Assembly (NCBI GenBank): GCA_030655735.1
Contig: JAUSPK010000118.1
Coordinates: forward strand, 1-11,581
Source of the DNA: Syntrophales bacterium
Lineage (GTDB): Bacteria; Desulfobacterota; Syntrophia; Syntrophales; UBA2210
Reading direction: 5' to 3'
Length of the DNA: 11,581 nucleotides
Part shown: piece after piece, positions 1-8,659 of the stretch
How positions within the stretch are numbered: position 1 is the first letter of the stretch
Layout of the letters: each line of letters opens with the position of its first letter
Position numbers and translations under genes: made by a program
Notes under the pieces: model-generated
What the model was told of the DNA's origin: nothing
Database searches by the model: none
The model's input: only the letters and a program-made list of their open reading frames with translations

Positions 1-361
1 CATCCAGAGAGGGGGCATCCCCTATGGCGGGCGTCTTCACGTGAGTGACCCGCGCTCCGTAGCGCTCCAGGATGACGCCGAAGCGATCGCTGAAATATCC
101 CGTATTCACCACAAGGGCGTTATCCCCGGGTTCGATGACATTGCACGCGGCCATGTCCATGGCCATCGTCCCGGAACCGGCAACGATGAACGGTTGCCCT
201 CCGGGGCAGAGAAACACCTCGCGCGTCCGCTCAAGCGCCTGTCCCATGCACTCGACAAAGGCGGGGGCCACGTGGCTTGTCGTCGGCATGGCCATCGCCC
301 GCATCACCTCGGGGGTGAACTCGATCGGCCCGGGGATCATAAGGAGTTTTCTGTTTTTCAT
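1..361 (-). CDS. class V PLP-dependent aminotransferase (alanine/serine-glyoxylate type), N-terminal part
   Basis: The first 120 codons of a gene whose 3' end lies beyond the left edge. The protein starts with MKNRKLLMIPGP, continues with a TTSHVAPAF stretch (residues 27-35) and the AGSGTMAMD segment (61-69), which corresponds to the phosphate-binding SGSG-type turn of alanine-glyoxylate/serine-glyoxylate aminotransferases. It then reads NVIEPGD (74-80) and NTGYFSDRF (86-94), all typical of the fold-type I class V family. These enzymes transfer an amino group between alanine, serine or another small amino acid and glyoxylate or another 2-oxo acid, in the cytoplasm. The PLP-binding lysine and the substrate-specific part are outside the window, so the substrate cannot be told; phosphonate-related or archaeal-type relatives remain possible. 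The ATG is chosen because GGAGGTG lies 6 bases upstream. It is the last visible gene of the uvrB operon, 42 bases after the DUF3467 gene. Confidence 0.85.
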   Translation of the reverse strand, partial: MKNRKLLMIPGPIEFTPEVMRAMAMPTTSHVAPAFVECMGQALERTREVFLCPGGQPFIVAGSGTMAMDMAACNVIEPGDNALVVNTGYFSDRFGVILERYGARVTHVKTPAIGDAPSLD

Positions 362-403
362 GGGTGCCACCTCCATTGTTACATATGTGGGTTGAGACTG
401 CGG

Positions 404-688
404 TTAATGAAACTTCTGTTCGCCCGCCTGTATCGTCTTTATTTCTCCGAACTTCGCTTCGTATTTCTTTATGTTGTCCTGCAATGCGGCAGCAATCCGT
501 TTCATGTGGCCCGGGGAAACAATAATCCGTGATACCAGATGTGGCCCTCCGGGAGAATTAAGGAGCCAGTCGACCATAAACTCTTCGGGGCTGTGGGTTA
601 CGAGCATGTTGTTGCTGTACCGGCCCCTTGAAAGCTCATCCCCCGTATTGATCGTTACCGGCTTCGATGTATCCTTAGGTTCTGACAT
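404..688 (-). CDS. DUF3467 family protein
   Basis: A 94-residue protein with the features I associate with DUF3467: an early hydrophilic tail, then RGRYSNNMLVTHSPEEFMVDW (about 21-41), then SRIIVSPGHMKRIAAALQDNIKKYEAKFG (about 53-81). The SN..., SPEEF..DW and SRII.SP.H.KR..AAL..NI..YE..FG blocks are the conserved core. There is no signal peptide or membrane segment, so it should be cytoplasmic. The family has no established function; the length is typical. A longer reading begins at 709, but the ATG at 688 has AGGAGG five bases upstream and is preferred. It sits 33 bases after uvrC and 42 bases before the aminotransferase gene, in the same direction, so it is probably transcribed with both. 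Nothing in the sequence shows whether it takes part in DNA repair. Confidence 0.85.
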   Translation of the reverse strand: MSEPKDTSKPVTINTGDELSRGRYSNNMLVTHSPEEFMVDWLLNSPGGPHLVSRIIVSPGHMKRIAAALQDNIKKYEAKFGEIKTIQAGEQKFH

Positions 689-693
689 GTGCA

Positions 694-699
694 CCTCCT
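694..699 (-). promoter_or_regulatory. ribosome binding site of the DUF3467 gene
   Basis: On the minus strand this reads AGGAGG, followed by five bases and the ATG at 688. It decides the start in favour of 688 over the in-frame upstream codon at 709, which has no comparable site. Confidence 0.7.
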
Positions 700-721
700 T
701 TACACGCAAATGTATCGAGCG

Positions 722-2572
722 TTACACGGGCTCCACGTTGTCGGGGGCACGGAAATATTCGAACACACTACGGGCAGCATTCTCCCCCATTCCCGGAACT
801 TTTTCAAGCTCTTCACGGGATGCGTCCGCGATTTTTTTGACATCCTTGAACGAGGTAAGCAGTGCCTTCTTCCTGGCCGCGCCGATTCCGGGGATGTTGT
901 CCAGAACGGAGTGGAAGTCTTCCTTTGCCTTGAGTGTGCGATGGTAGGTGACCGCGAAACGGTGGGCCTCATCCCGCACCCGCTGAAGCAGAAAGAGCTC
1001 TCGAGGATGTTTTTCAAGATACAGGGGGTTTTTCCGGTTCGGCAGATATACCCTGTCTCTGTCCCGGCGCACGGGGGAAGTCCCCCCTGATGGGAGTATG
1101 TGGGATTCCTTCGCCAGGCCGATGACATCCACTCCCTGTATCCCCAGCTCGTTCAGGACGGAGAGGGCGACACCGAGCTGCCCCTTTCCGCCGTCGACCA
1201 CGATCAGATCGGGGAGATCATCTCCCCCCCGATAGCGTCGCTCCAGAACCTCGCGCATCATCCCGTAGTCGTCGGCCTCATCCTTCGTCCGTATTTTGAA
1301 TCGGCGGTAGCGAGATCTGTCAGGGACCCCCCCGGTAAAGGCGACCAGCGAACCGACGGCGTACCTCCCGCCAATATTGGATATGTCGAAACACTCTATG
1401 CGGCGGGGCGATTTCTTCAGCAACAGGTGCCGTTCAAGTTCTTCAAGAATTCCCTCGTGCTCCGTTACCAGTTTTTCCGCGGCCCGTAGTGCATTTTCGG
1501 CATTCGACAACGCCATGGCAAGCAGGGCCTTTTTGTCCCCCCGCCGGGGAACGATAAATGAGACCTTCCCGCCCCCCTTTTCCGTGAGCCACTGTTCGAT
1601 AACCACCACGTCTTCCATTCGCTCGGGAACGATAATCTCCCTGGGAACGGTTACGCCCGTGTTGTAGTATTGTTTCAAAAGAGACGAGAGGGCCTCGGAC
1701 GTTTCCATCCGTGTCTTCACAAGGGGAAAGCTTCTCTGTCCGATGATGGCCCCCTTCCTGACATGAATGGCATAGATCTGCAGCCGGTCCTCTACCCGGT
1801 GCAGACCGAAGACATCCTGGTCTTTGAAAGACGGGGATACGATCCGCTGCTTTTCCAGGGTTATTTCGACGGCGCTTATCTTGTCGCGTATCCGGGCCGC
1901 TTCCTCAAAGTCCAGCGCCTCGGATGCCCGGTCCATCCGGGAGCGGAGCTGCCGGACCAGTCTCCCGCTGCGCCCCTCCAGAAACAGGGTTCCCTCGGCT
2001 ACAAGCCTGCGGTACTGGCTGGCGGTAACAAGGCCACAGCAGGGGGCGAGACATCGTTTGATCTGGAATTCCATGCAGGGCCTCGTTCTCCGTTTAAACT
2101 CGGGGTCCTTGCAGGTGCGCAGGGGGAATATGCGGTGCAGGTAATGGAGGGTCTCCTTCACCGAGGCGCTGGACGAATAGGGCCCGAAATAACGTGCTCC
2201 GTCTTTCTTGATGCACCGTACCAGCTGAAAGCGGGGGAAGGGTTCGTGTGTGTCGACCCGCAGGCTGTAGAAATTCTTGTCATCTCGCAGGTTGACATTG
2301 TACCGGGGCCGGTATTTTTTGATCAGGTTGTTTTCAAGGATGAGGGCCTCTTTCTCCGTGTCCGTGACGATGAATTCCATGTCCTGTATCCGGGAGACCA
2401 GAAAGGGAATCATCCGGCGCAGGTCCGTTCCTCCGAAGTAGGCACGTACGCGGGCGCGGAGATTTTTTGCCTTGCCGACGTAGATAACCAGGCCGTCCCC
2501 ATCCTTCATAAGGTAGACGCCCGAACGCCCGGGGGCGTTTCGTATTTTTTCCTGCCACAGAGTCTTATCCAT
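722..2572 (-). CDS. uvrC: excinuclease ABC subunit C (UvrC)
   Basis: UvrC makes the two incisions of nucleotide excision repair after UvrA/UvrB have marked the lesion. The 616-residue protein is full length. The N-terminal GIY-YIG nuclease has GVY at 18-20, YVG at 31-33, R41 and E80 as likely catalytic residues, followed by DDK at 97-99. Cysteines C154, C166, C174 and C178 match the spacing of the iron-sulfur cluster ligands described for E. coli UvrC. A UVR motif lies at about 205-240 and should bind UvrB. The RNase H-like nuclease domain has D396 (FDIS), D460 (VDGG) and H537 (DEAHRFA), the expected catalytic triad for the 5' incision. Two helix-hairpin-helix motifs end the protein (PGIG at 561-564, PGMG at 593-596). 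The gene starts 28 bases after uvrB. No good Shine-Dalgarno sequence precedes the ATG, so translation may depend on coupling to uvrB. Confidence 0.97.
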   Translation of the reverse strand: MDKTLWQEKIRNAPGRSGVYLMKDGDGLVIYVGKAKNLRARVRAYFGGTDLRRMIPFLVSRIQDMEFIVTDTEKEALILENNLIKKYRPRYNVNLRDDKNFYSLRVDTHEPFPRFQLVRCIKKDGARYFGPYSSSASVKETLHYLHRIFPLRTCKDPEFKRRTRPCMEFQIKRCLAPCCGLVTASQYRRLVAEGTLFLEGRSGRLVRQLRSRMDRASEALDFEEAARIRDKISAVEITLEKQRIVSPSFKDQDVFGLHRVEDRLQIYAIHVRKGAIIGQRSFPLVKTRMETSEALSSLLKQYYNTGVTVPREIIVPERMEDVVVIEQWLTEKGGGKVSFIVPRRGDKKALLAMALSNAENALRAAEKLVTEHEGILEELERHLLLKKSPRRIECFDISNIGGRYAVGSLVAFTGGVPDRSRYRRFKIRTKDEADDYGMMREVLERRYRGGDDLPDLIVVDGGKGQLGVALSVLNELGIQGVDVIGLAKESHILPSGGTSPVRRDRDRVYLPNRKNPLYLEKHPRELFLLQRVRDEAHRFAVTYHRTLKAKEDFHSVLDNIPGIGAARKKALLTSFKDVKKIADASREELEKVPGMGENAARSVFEYFRAPDNVEPV

Positions 2573-2600
2573 GTGCGAATACCGGTTTCAAAGAGTTTCC

Positions 2601-4598
2601 CTATTTCCACAGCCCGAGTTCGGTCTCTACGCGTGACAGTTCCTTGATCTCGTCCCTGATCTGTGCCGCTTTTTCAAATTCGAGATTTTTGGCTGCCCGC
2701 TTCATCTTCCCCTCCAGATCTTTTATCATAGCGGGGATATCTCCGGACACGTAGGCCGCCATCTTGTCCTCGACGCTGACCGTCACATAATCCGCCTCAT
2801 AGACGGAGCTGAGGATATCATGCATCTCTTTCTTGACGGATTCCGGGGTGATATGATTTTCTTCGTTAAACCGCGCTTGTATCTTGCGTCTTCTTTGCGT
2901 CTCCTCAAGACAGCCCTGGATGGCGGCGGTAATCTTATCCGCGTACATGATGACCTGCCCCTTGATATTCCGCGCCGTTCGCCCACTCGTCTGTACCAGC
3001 GACCGTTTGGAACGTAGAAATCCTTCCTTGTCCGCGTCAAGGATGGCCACCAGGGAGACCTCGGGAATATCGAGCCCCTCTCTGAGGAGGTTGATCCCGA
3101 TCAGGGCATTATACTTTCCCATGCGAAGGTCGCGGATGATCGCGACCCGCTCGAGGGTTTTGATATCGGAGTGAAGATACGCCACCTTCATTCCCAGTTC
3201 GTGGTAGTGCTCCGTGAGGTTCTCCGCCATCCTTTTTGTCAGCACGGTGACCAGTACGCGATCCCCCTGTTCGGCCCTTCGGTTGATCTCGCCGAACAGG
3301 TCATCGACCTGACCCGCGACCGGTCGGATCACAATCTCGGGGTCCATAAGACCGGTGGGGCGGATGATTTGCTCCACAACGACGTCTCCCGACTGCTGTA
3401 GCTCATACTCTGCCGGCGTGGCAGATATGTAGAGCCTCTGGTTCGGAAAGGCCTCAAATTCCTCGAAGGTAAGGGGGCGGTTATCAAGGGCGGAGGGAAG
3501 CCGGAACCCGTGCTCTATAAGGGTCGTCTTTCTCGACCGGTCCCCCCGAAACATGGCGTTTATCTGCGGGACCGTGGCATGGCTCTCATCGATTATCACG
3601 AGGGCATCTTTGGGCATGTATTCCATCAGCGTGGGGGGTGCCTCTCCCGGCAAGCGCCCCGTCAGGTGCCGGGAGTAGTTCTCTATCCCCTGGCAATACC
3701 CCATCTCCTCCATCATCTCTATGTCGAACAGGGTCCGCTGCTCAAGGCGCTGCGCCTCCAGGAGCTTGTTCAGTGACTTCAGGAAGTCCAGGCGAACCGC
3801 CAGTTCCTCCCGTATTGCAGAGATGGCTCGCACCATAGTATCCCGCGTCGCCACATAGTGGCTCCCCGGGTATATGGTAGTTCGGTCGAGTCTGCTAAGC
3901 GTTTTCCCCCGAAGGGGGTCGACCACCGATATGGATTCAATTACATCCCCGAAAAAATCCACCCGAATCGCCCGTTCTTCTTCGTACGTGGGAAATATCT
4001 CCACCACGTCGCCCCGGACACGGAAGGTGCCGCGATGAAAATCGATATCGTTTCGTTCATACTGTACCTCTACCAGCCTTCGGAGGAGATGATCTCTCCC
4101 GATCTCCATATCTTTTTCCAGGGGGATCTGCATGTCGGCGTACTTGTCCGGCGCGCCGATCCCGTAGATGCAGGACACGCTGGCCACAACGATCACGTCC
4201 CTTCTTTCCAGGAGAGAGCGGGTGGCCGAATGACGCATCTTGTCTATCCGGTCGTTTATAGAGGAGTCCTTCTCGATGTAGGTGTCGGTGCTCGGGATAT
4301 AGGCCTCGGGCTGGTAGTAGTCATAGTAGCTGACAAAATATTCGACGGCGTTGTTCGGGAAAAAGACCGTGAATTCATTGTAGAGCTGGGCCGCCAGGGT
4401 CTTGTTGTGGGCGATGACAAGGGCGGGGCGCTGCGCCGCCTCTATGACGTTGGCGATCGTAAAGGTCTTCCCCGAACCGGTGACCCCCAGGAGCACCTGG
4501 TGTTTCAGTCCCCCCTCAACCCCCTCCACAAGTCTGGCGATTGCCTTCGGCTGATCCCCCTTGGGTTTAAAATCGGTTATTATTTTAAGCGGTTCCAT
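2601..4598 (-). CDS. uvrB: excinuclease ABC subunit B (UvrB)
   Basis: UvrB is the ATP-driven helicase-like subunit that verifies the damage and loads UvrC. The 665-residue protein has the usual length and order: Walker A GVTGSGKT at 38-45, the damage-probing beta-hairpin region with YYDYYQPEAY at 91-100 and its following IPSTDTYIEKDSSIND stretch, Walker B DESH at 337-340, SATP at 392-395, GINLLREGLDIPEVSLVA at 501-518, motif VI as QTSGRTARN at 536-544, and a C-terminal UVR motif at about 624-655 that should pair with UvrC. Motif VI usually reads QTIGRAARN, so serine and threonine replace the common isoleucine and alanine; the two arginines are kept. GGAG lies six bases before the ATG. It is the first gene of the operon; a TTGACA sequence about 110 bases upstream may drive it. 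Confidence 0.98.
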   Translation of the reverse strand: MEPLKIITDFKPKGDQPKAIARLVEGVEGGLKHQVLLGVTGSGKTFTIANVIEAAQRPALVIAHNKTLAAQLYNEFTVFFPNNAVEYFVSYYDYYQPEAYIPSTDTYIEKDSSINDRIDKMRHSATRSLLERRDVIVVASVSCIYGIGAPDKYADMQIPLEKDMEIGRDHLLRRLVEVQYERNDIDFHRGTFRVRGDVVEIFPTYEEERAIRVDFFGDVIESISVVDPLRGKTLSRLDRTTIYPGSHYVATRDTMVRAISAIREELAVRLDFLKSLNKLLEAQRLEQRTLFDIEMMEEMGYCQGIENYSRHLTGRLPGEAPPTLMEYMPKDALVIIDESHATVPQINAMFRGDRSRKTTLIEHGFRLPSALDNRPLTFEEFEAFPNQRLYISATPAEYELQQSGDVVVEQIIRPTGLMDPEIVIRPVAGQVDDLFGEINRRAEQGDRVLVTVLTKRMAENLTEHYHELGMKVAYLHSDIKTLERVAIIRDLRMGKYNALIGINLLREGLDIPEVSLVAILDADKEGFLRSKRSLVQTSGRTARNIKGQVIMYADKITAAIQGCLEETQRRRKIQARFNEENHITPESVKKEMHDILSSVYEADYVTVSVEDKMAAYVSGDIPAMIKDLEGKMKRAAKNLEFEKAAQIRDEIKELSRVETELGLWK

Positions 4599-4683
4599 TC
4601 AATGCTCCACGGAGCCATGCACACGGTTTTGAGTCGTGGATGCGAGGGACAGGATGATCCCCGTGCGGTCTCCCTATAAGGGA

Positions 4684-4712
4684 ACATTTCACTAAGTGCC
4701 CCTTTTTGTCAA
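4684..4712 (-). promoter_or_regulatory. candidate uvrB operon promoter
   Basis: On the minus strand a perfect sigma-70 -35 hexamer, TTGACA, lies at 4712-4707. At 17 bases spacing the -10 position (4689-4684) reads AAATGT, a poor match, so the promoter is uncertain or needs an activator. Just downstream at 4669-4685 there is a short symmetric element, TCCCT-TAT-AGGGA on the minus strand, which could be an operator. No classical E. coli-type LexA box (CTGT-N8-ACAG) was seen. Confidence 0.35.
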
Positions 4713-4980
4713 TACATTGATGGTTTCTTTAACGCTGGTGAAACGAGGCACGCCATGGCGGGGTAACGGGTTTTGACTCCACGTGTCTGCAGGCCGGTGT
4801 GCACGAGTGGACAGACGACAAAGATTACGGACCATATAATATAACATGATACTTGCGTTCCCGTGACGTATGGCTTAAACTCCGGCTGCCGTTCAATTGA
4901 AATCTCCTCCCCCGAAAACTTTGAGCGGTTCACGGACAGGGGAGTTTCTTTATATTCCCGGAATTGTCAAACTCGGGAGT

Positions 4981-4999
4981 CCCCCGGCAGAGCCGGGGG
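4981..4999. repeat. GC-rich hairpin 1
   Basis: A perfect 8-base-pair stem, CCCCCGGC / GCCGGGGG, closes a 3-base AGA loop. TTTACC follows rather than a T run, so it is a weak candidate for an intrinsic terminator. Its GGCAGAGCC core resembles that of the hairpin at 5119-5138. Such compact hairpins are often palindromic repeat units or ends of small mobile elements; which applies here cannot be told from one copy. Confidence 0.6.
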
Positions 5000-5118
5000 T
5001 TTACCTAAAAACAATGAATGCAGAAGCATAACATTTCCCCGAATCCGTGGCATCAAACCTGCGCGTTATAAAAAAGTTTTACGACACTCATAGGTATATA
5101 GGATAGTAACGTGAAGCT

Positions 5119-5138
5119 CCCCGCGGCAAGCCGAGGGG
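5119..5138. repeat. GC-rich hairpin 2, upstream of the thiolase gene
   Basis: CCCCGCGGC AA GCCGAGGGG forms a nine-position stem with one mismatch (G5123/A5134); the last base pair next to the AA would open to give a four-base loop. No T run follows. It ends 38 bases before the thiolase start codon, so it probably lies in the thiolase leader or beside its promoter. It shares the GGCA(G)AGCC-type core of the hairpin 120 bases to its left. Confidence 0.55.
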
Positions 5139-5176
5139 CATTCTGCAAAGGATTTTCGTAATGGAAGGGGTGAAAA

Positions 5177-6352
5177 ATGAGGGAGGTAGTAATCGTAAGT
5201 GCGGCGCGGACCCCGCTGGCTAGTTTCAATGGGACGCTTGCTGGCATCGGCGCAACACAGTTGGGTGCGATTGCCATCAACGAGGCTATTCGTCGCGCGC
5301 GCATTGAAAAATCCGTCGTGAACGAAGTCATCATGGGCATGGTTTTGCCCTGCGGGTACGGGCAAAACCCGGCAAAACAAGCTGCCGTCAAGGCGGAAAT
5401 GCCGTGGGAGACGGAGTGCTTCACCGTCAACAAGGTGTGCGGTTCCGGCTTGAAGGCGGTCATGCTGGCGGCCCAGGCCATCCAGGTGGGTGATGCCGAT
5501 GTGGTGGTTGCCGGCGGCATGGAAAACATGAGCATGGCCCCGTACTATTTGGAGAAGGCTCGTTTCGGCTATCGCATGGGTGATGGAACCATGCACGACC
5601 ACATGGAACATGACGGCCTTTGGGACATCGTCAACGACTTTCCTATGGGAATCTCCAACGAGCTTTGCAGTGAGAAGTATGGCGTGACTCGCGAAGATCA
5701 GGATAAATACACGGCTGAATCCTATCGGCGCACGCTCGCATCGATGGAGGCCGGCAGGTTTCAGAAGGAGATCGTTCCGGTTTCAGTTCCACAACGCAAG
5801 GGCGATCCGCTTATTTTTGATCGAGATGAATGCCCTCAGCCCACTTCTTTTGAACAGTTGGCAAAAATGAAGCCTGCCTTCAAAAAGGGTGGCGTAACCA
5901 CTGCTGGCAACGCGTCCATCATCTCCGACGGCGCGGCGGCGGTTGTAGTGATGGCCCGAGAAAAGGCCGAAGAACTGGGGTGTGAGGTCTTGGCGACCAT
6001 TGGCGCTCAGGCCTCGGCCAGTCTGGACATGAAATACGTTCTCGTGGCCCCGATGCTGGCGGTTCCCAAGTGTCTGAAGAAGGAAGGCGTGAGCCGTGAC
6101 GATGTAGACCTTTACGAAATCAATGAAGCCTTCAGCGGCGCGACGGTGGCGGTGCTTAAGGAGCTTGAGTTGGATCCCGCCAAGGTCAACGTCAATGGCG
6201 GCAGTGTCGCACTGGGTCACCCCATTGGTGCGAGTGGTTGCCGTGTGTTGGTGACCCTCATTCACGAGTTGATTCGTCAAGACAAGAAAATGGGCTTGGT
6301 GTCCCTTTGCCTTGGCGGAGGAGAGGCAGTCGCCATGGTGGTTAAACGGTAA
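5177..6352 (+). CDS. acetyl-CoA acetyltransferase (thiolase)
   Basis: A 391-residue cytoplasmic thiolase, the standard length for biosynthetic acetyl-CoA acetyltransferases. It condenses two acetyl-CoA to acetoacetyl-CoA, or cleaves 3-ketoacyl-CoA in the reverse direction. The nucleophilic cysteine is C88 in VNKVCGSGLKAV; the second active-site pair is H348 in GHPIGASG and C378 in CLGGGEA, positions that line up with C89/H348/C378 of the well-studied Zoogloea enzyme. NEAF, part of the oxyanion site, precedes H348. AAGGGG lies six bases before the ATG. It opens an operon with a 3-hydroxyacyl-CoA dehydrogenase (64-base gap) and an acyl-CoA dehydrogenase. Arginine is coded mostly by CGN (16 of 18) and no ATA codon is present, unlike the first CNNM gene to the right. 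Chain-length preference cannot be read from sequence; the pathway direction is likewise open. Confidence 0.93.
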   Translation: MREVVIVSAARTPLASFNGTLAGIGATQLGAIAINEAIRRARIEKSVVNEVIMGMVLPCGYGQNPAKQAAVKAEMPWETECFTVNKVCGSGLKAVMLAAQAIQVGDADVVVAGGMENMSMAPYYLEKARFGYRMGDGTMHDHMEHDGLWDIVNDFPMGISNELCSEKYGVTREDQDKYTAESYRRTLASMEAGRFQKEIVPVSVPQRKGDPLIFDRDECPQPTSFEQLAKMKPAFKKGGVTTAGNASIISDGAAAVVVMAREKAEELGCEVLATIGAQASASLDMKYVLVAPMLAVPKCLKKEGVSRDDVDLYEINEAFSGATVAVLKELELDPAKVNVNGGSVALGHPIGASGCRVLVTLIHELIRQDKKMGLVSLCLGGGEAVAMVVKR

Positions 6353-6403
6353 TCCTTCTCAGTTTGCTGCCATCCGATCAATGTAGACATCAGAACTAGA
6401 AGT

Positions 6404-6410
6404 GGAGGAG
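6404..6410 (+). promoter_or_regulatory. ribosome binding site of the 3-hydroxyacyl-CoA dehydrogenase gene
   Basis: GGAGGAG lies six bases before the ATG at 6417. It fixes that ATG as the start instead of the in-frame GTG at 6402, which overlaps this site and would add five residues (MEEYN) not expected in the family. Confidence 0.7.
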
Positions 6411-6416
6411 TACAAT

Positions 6417-7279
<863 letters not shown>

Positions 7280-7283
<4 letters not shown>

Positions 7284-8428
7284 ACTTCGATCTAACTGAA
7301 GAGCAAAAAATCATTCAAGATACGGCGGCCAAGTTCGCCAAGAGGGAACTGGAGCCCGTGGCTGCCGAGCTGGATCAAACCAAGAACCGGGCGATCCTGA
7401 AAAACAACCTGAGAAAACTGGCTGAACTCGGGTTTATGGGACTGAATGTCGATCCCGAGTATGGTGGAACCGCAGCTGGTGCCGTGGCTTTCTCGCTGGC
7501 GATGACGGAAATCGGCCGGGGCTGTGCCTCGACGGCGGTCACCACCTCCGTGACCAACATGGTGGCGGAAGTCATCCAATCCCTGGGGACCGAGGAGCAG
7601 AGGCAGAAATATATTCCGCCATTGTGCAGCGGTGAATATGTAGCGGGAGGCTTTGGCTTGACCGAGATCTGTGCCGGTTCTGATCCGGCCGCCATGAAAA
7701 CCACGGCCGTTCTGGATGGGGACGACTACGTGCTCAATGGCGGTAAGATCTTCATCTCCAGCGCCGAATATGCTGGCGTCTTCGTGGTTTGGGCCGTGAC
7801 TGACAAGGAGGCCAGCAAGGGGAAAGGGATCAGCGTCTTCCTGGTGGAGCCGAGTTTCTCGGGCTTTATTGTCGGAAAAGATGAAATGAAAATGGGGCAG
7901 AACGGTTCCTCCACAAACGAGATCCTCTTTGAGGACTGTCGAGTGCCCAAGAACAACATGATGGGCAGACTGAACGACGGCTTTCGCATCGCGGTCGATG
8001 AACTGGACGGAGGTCGTATTGGTATCGGTTCCATGGCGCTGGGGATTGGGTTGGCTGCCATGGATTTCGCCACGGGCTACGCCAAGGAGCGAATTCAGTT
8101 CGATCGTCCCATCGCCACCCAGCAGGCGATCCAATGGATGATCGCGGACAACTATACCCGTTTGGAAGCTGCCCGTCTGTTGCTCTTGAAGGCGGCTTAC
8201 TTCAAGGACCAGGGTAGGTACTACGCAAAAGAGGCATCCATGGCCAAAGTCTATGCCACGGAGTCGGCCAACAAGGCCTGCTACGATGCCATGCAGATTC
8301 TGGGTGGCTATGGGTACACGAAGGATTTTCCCATCGAGCGGTATGCGCGGGATGTCAGGGTGACCAGCATCTATGAGGGCACCAGTGAGATCCAAAGGGT
8401 TATTATTGCTCGCGATATTCTCAAATAG
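7280..8428 (+). CDS. acyl-CoA dehydrogenase (short-chain/butyryl-CoA type)
   Basis: A 382-residue flavoprotein that forms the alpha-beta double bond of acyl-CoA, or reduces enoyl-CoA in the reverse direction, passing electrons to electron-transfer flavoprotein. Both family signatures are present: GLTEICAGSDPAA (126-138) and QILGGYGYTKDF...RYARD (339-358). The catalytic base is E366 in IYEGTSEIQR, the position used by short-chain and butyryl-CoA dehydrogenases. The presence of Glu rather than Asp argues against the cyclohexanecarboxyl-CoA type, which is reported to use Asp. The start ATG overlaps the preceding stop codon, with GGGAGGGG five bases ahead. No etfAB genes are in the window, so the electron partner is encoded elsewhere. 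Exact substrate is unknown; branched-chain acyl-CoA is possible. Confidence 0.93.
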
Positions 8429-8479
8429 CAGAACTACACGAAGCTCATCTACGGCCGAAGCGTGCCTTGTCTATAAACA

Positions 8480-8632
8480 TCAGCCTGATCGGCCCTTCGC
8501 CCGCCCAGGCTGTCCCGGTTTTGACAGTAAGGTCGGGAAGTTTTTTCCAAACAGCTTGCGAATCAGCATCGGATTTGGGGTGTCGTTTATATGAACCGCC
8601 TCCCGATACTCTCGTTTGGACCGCGGACTCAT
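8480..8632 (-). pseudogene. N-terminal remnant of a DDE/integrase-core transposase
   Basis: A 50-codon open frame begins with MSPRSKREYREAVHI, which closely resembles the start of a common group of integrase-core transposases (ISNCY- or IS481-like; typically SKREY.EA...RY...). After HI the sequence jumps to PMLIRKLFGKNFPTLLSKPG, which looks like the later '..RK.AIR.LNG....KPGR..' stretch of the same proteins. The helix-turn-helix part usually lying between them appears deleted, and a TGA then ends the frame. The start retains a strong ribosome binding site (AGGAGG, seven bases before the ATG), as in an intact element. It is convergent to the acyl-CoA dehydrogenase gene. The family name rests on remembered sequence resemblance only; an unrelated small protein is the alternative. 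Confidence 0.55.
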
Positions 8633-8659
8633 GATTATTCCTCCTTTTGGAAGTCGATG

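Larger units (their letters stand above)
4599..5176. other. 578-base intergenic region between divergent uvrB and thiolase operons
   Basis: No convincing gene lies here. It must carry the promoters of both flanking operons. It contains a TTGACA sequence on the uvrB strand, an AT-rich patch around 4835-4845, a perfect ten-base palindrome (TTCAATTGAA, 4892-4901), and two compact GC-rich hairpins at 4981-4999 and 5119-5138. Short open frames across it (for example minus 4709-4933 and plus 4863-5093) show no recognisable protein; the second simply reads through a hairpin. Confidence 0.6.

Noticed and set aside
1670..2647. 325-codon open frame on the plus strand
   Set aside because: It is antisense to uvrC and the end of uvrB, both strongly supported by motifs; the long frame follows from the GC-rich codon pattern.
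4835..4845. TATAAT sequence on the plus strand as a promoter for the thiolase operon
   Set aside because: No -35 hexamer at proper spacing (TGGACA lies 21 bases upstream) and it is more than 330 bases from the gene; left as an AT-rich patch.
4709..4933. 74-codon open frame on the minus strand upstream of uvrB
   Set aside because: No recognisable motif, no convincing ribosome binding site, and it runs over the candidate uvrB promoter; more likely chance.
4981..4999. Hairpin as an intrinsic terminator
   Set aside because: The stem is strong, but only three T residues follow and no converging transcript ends here.
4863..5093. 76-codon open frame on the plus strand before the thiolase gene
   Set aside because: It reads straight through the GC-rich hairpin at 4981-4999 and has no protein family resemblance.
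7292..8395. 367-codon open frame on the minus strand
   Set aside because: It is the antisense shadow of the acyl-CoA dehydrogenase gene, which carries both family signatures and the catalytic glutamate.
8373..8594. 73-codon plus-strand open frame at the end of the acyl-CoA dehydrogenase gene
   Set aside because: It overlaps the last codons of a well-supported gene in another frame and then runs antisense to the transposase remnant.
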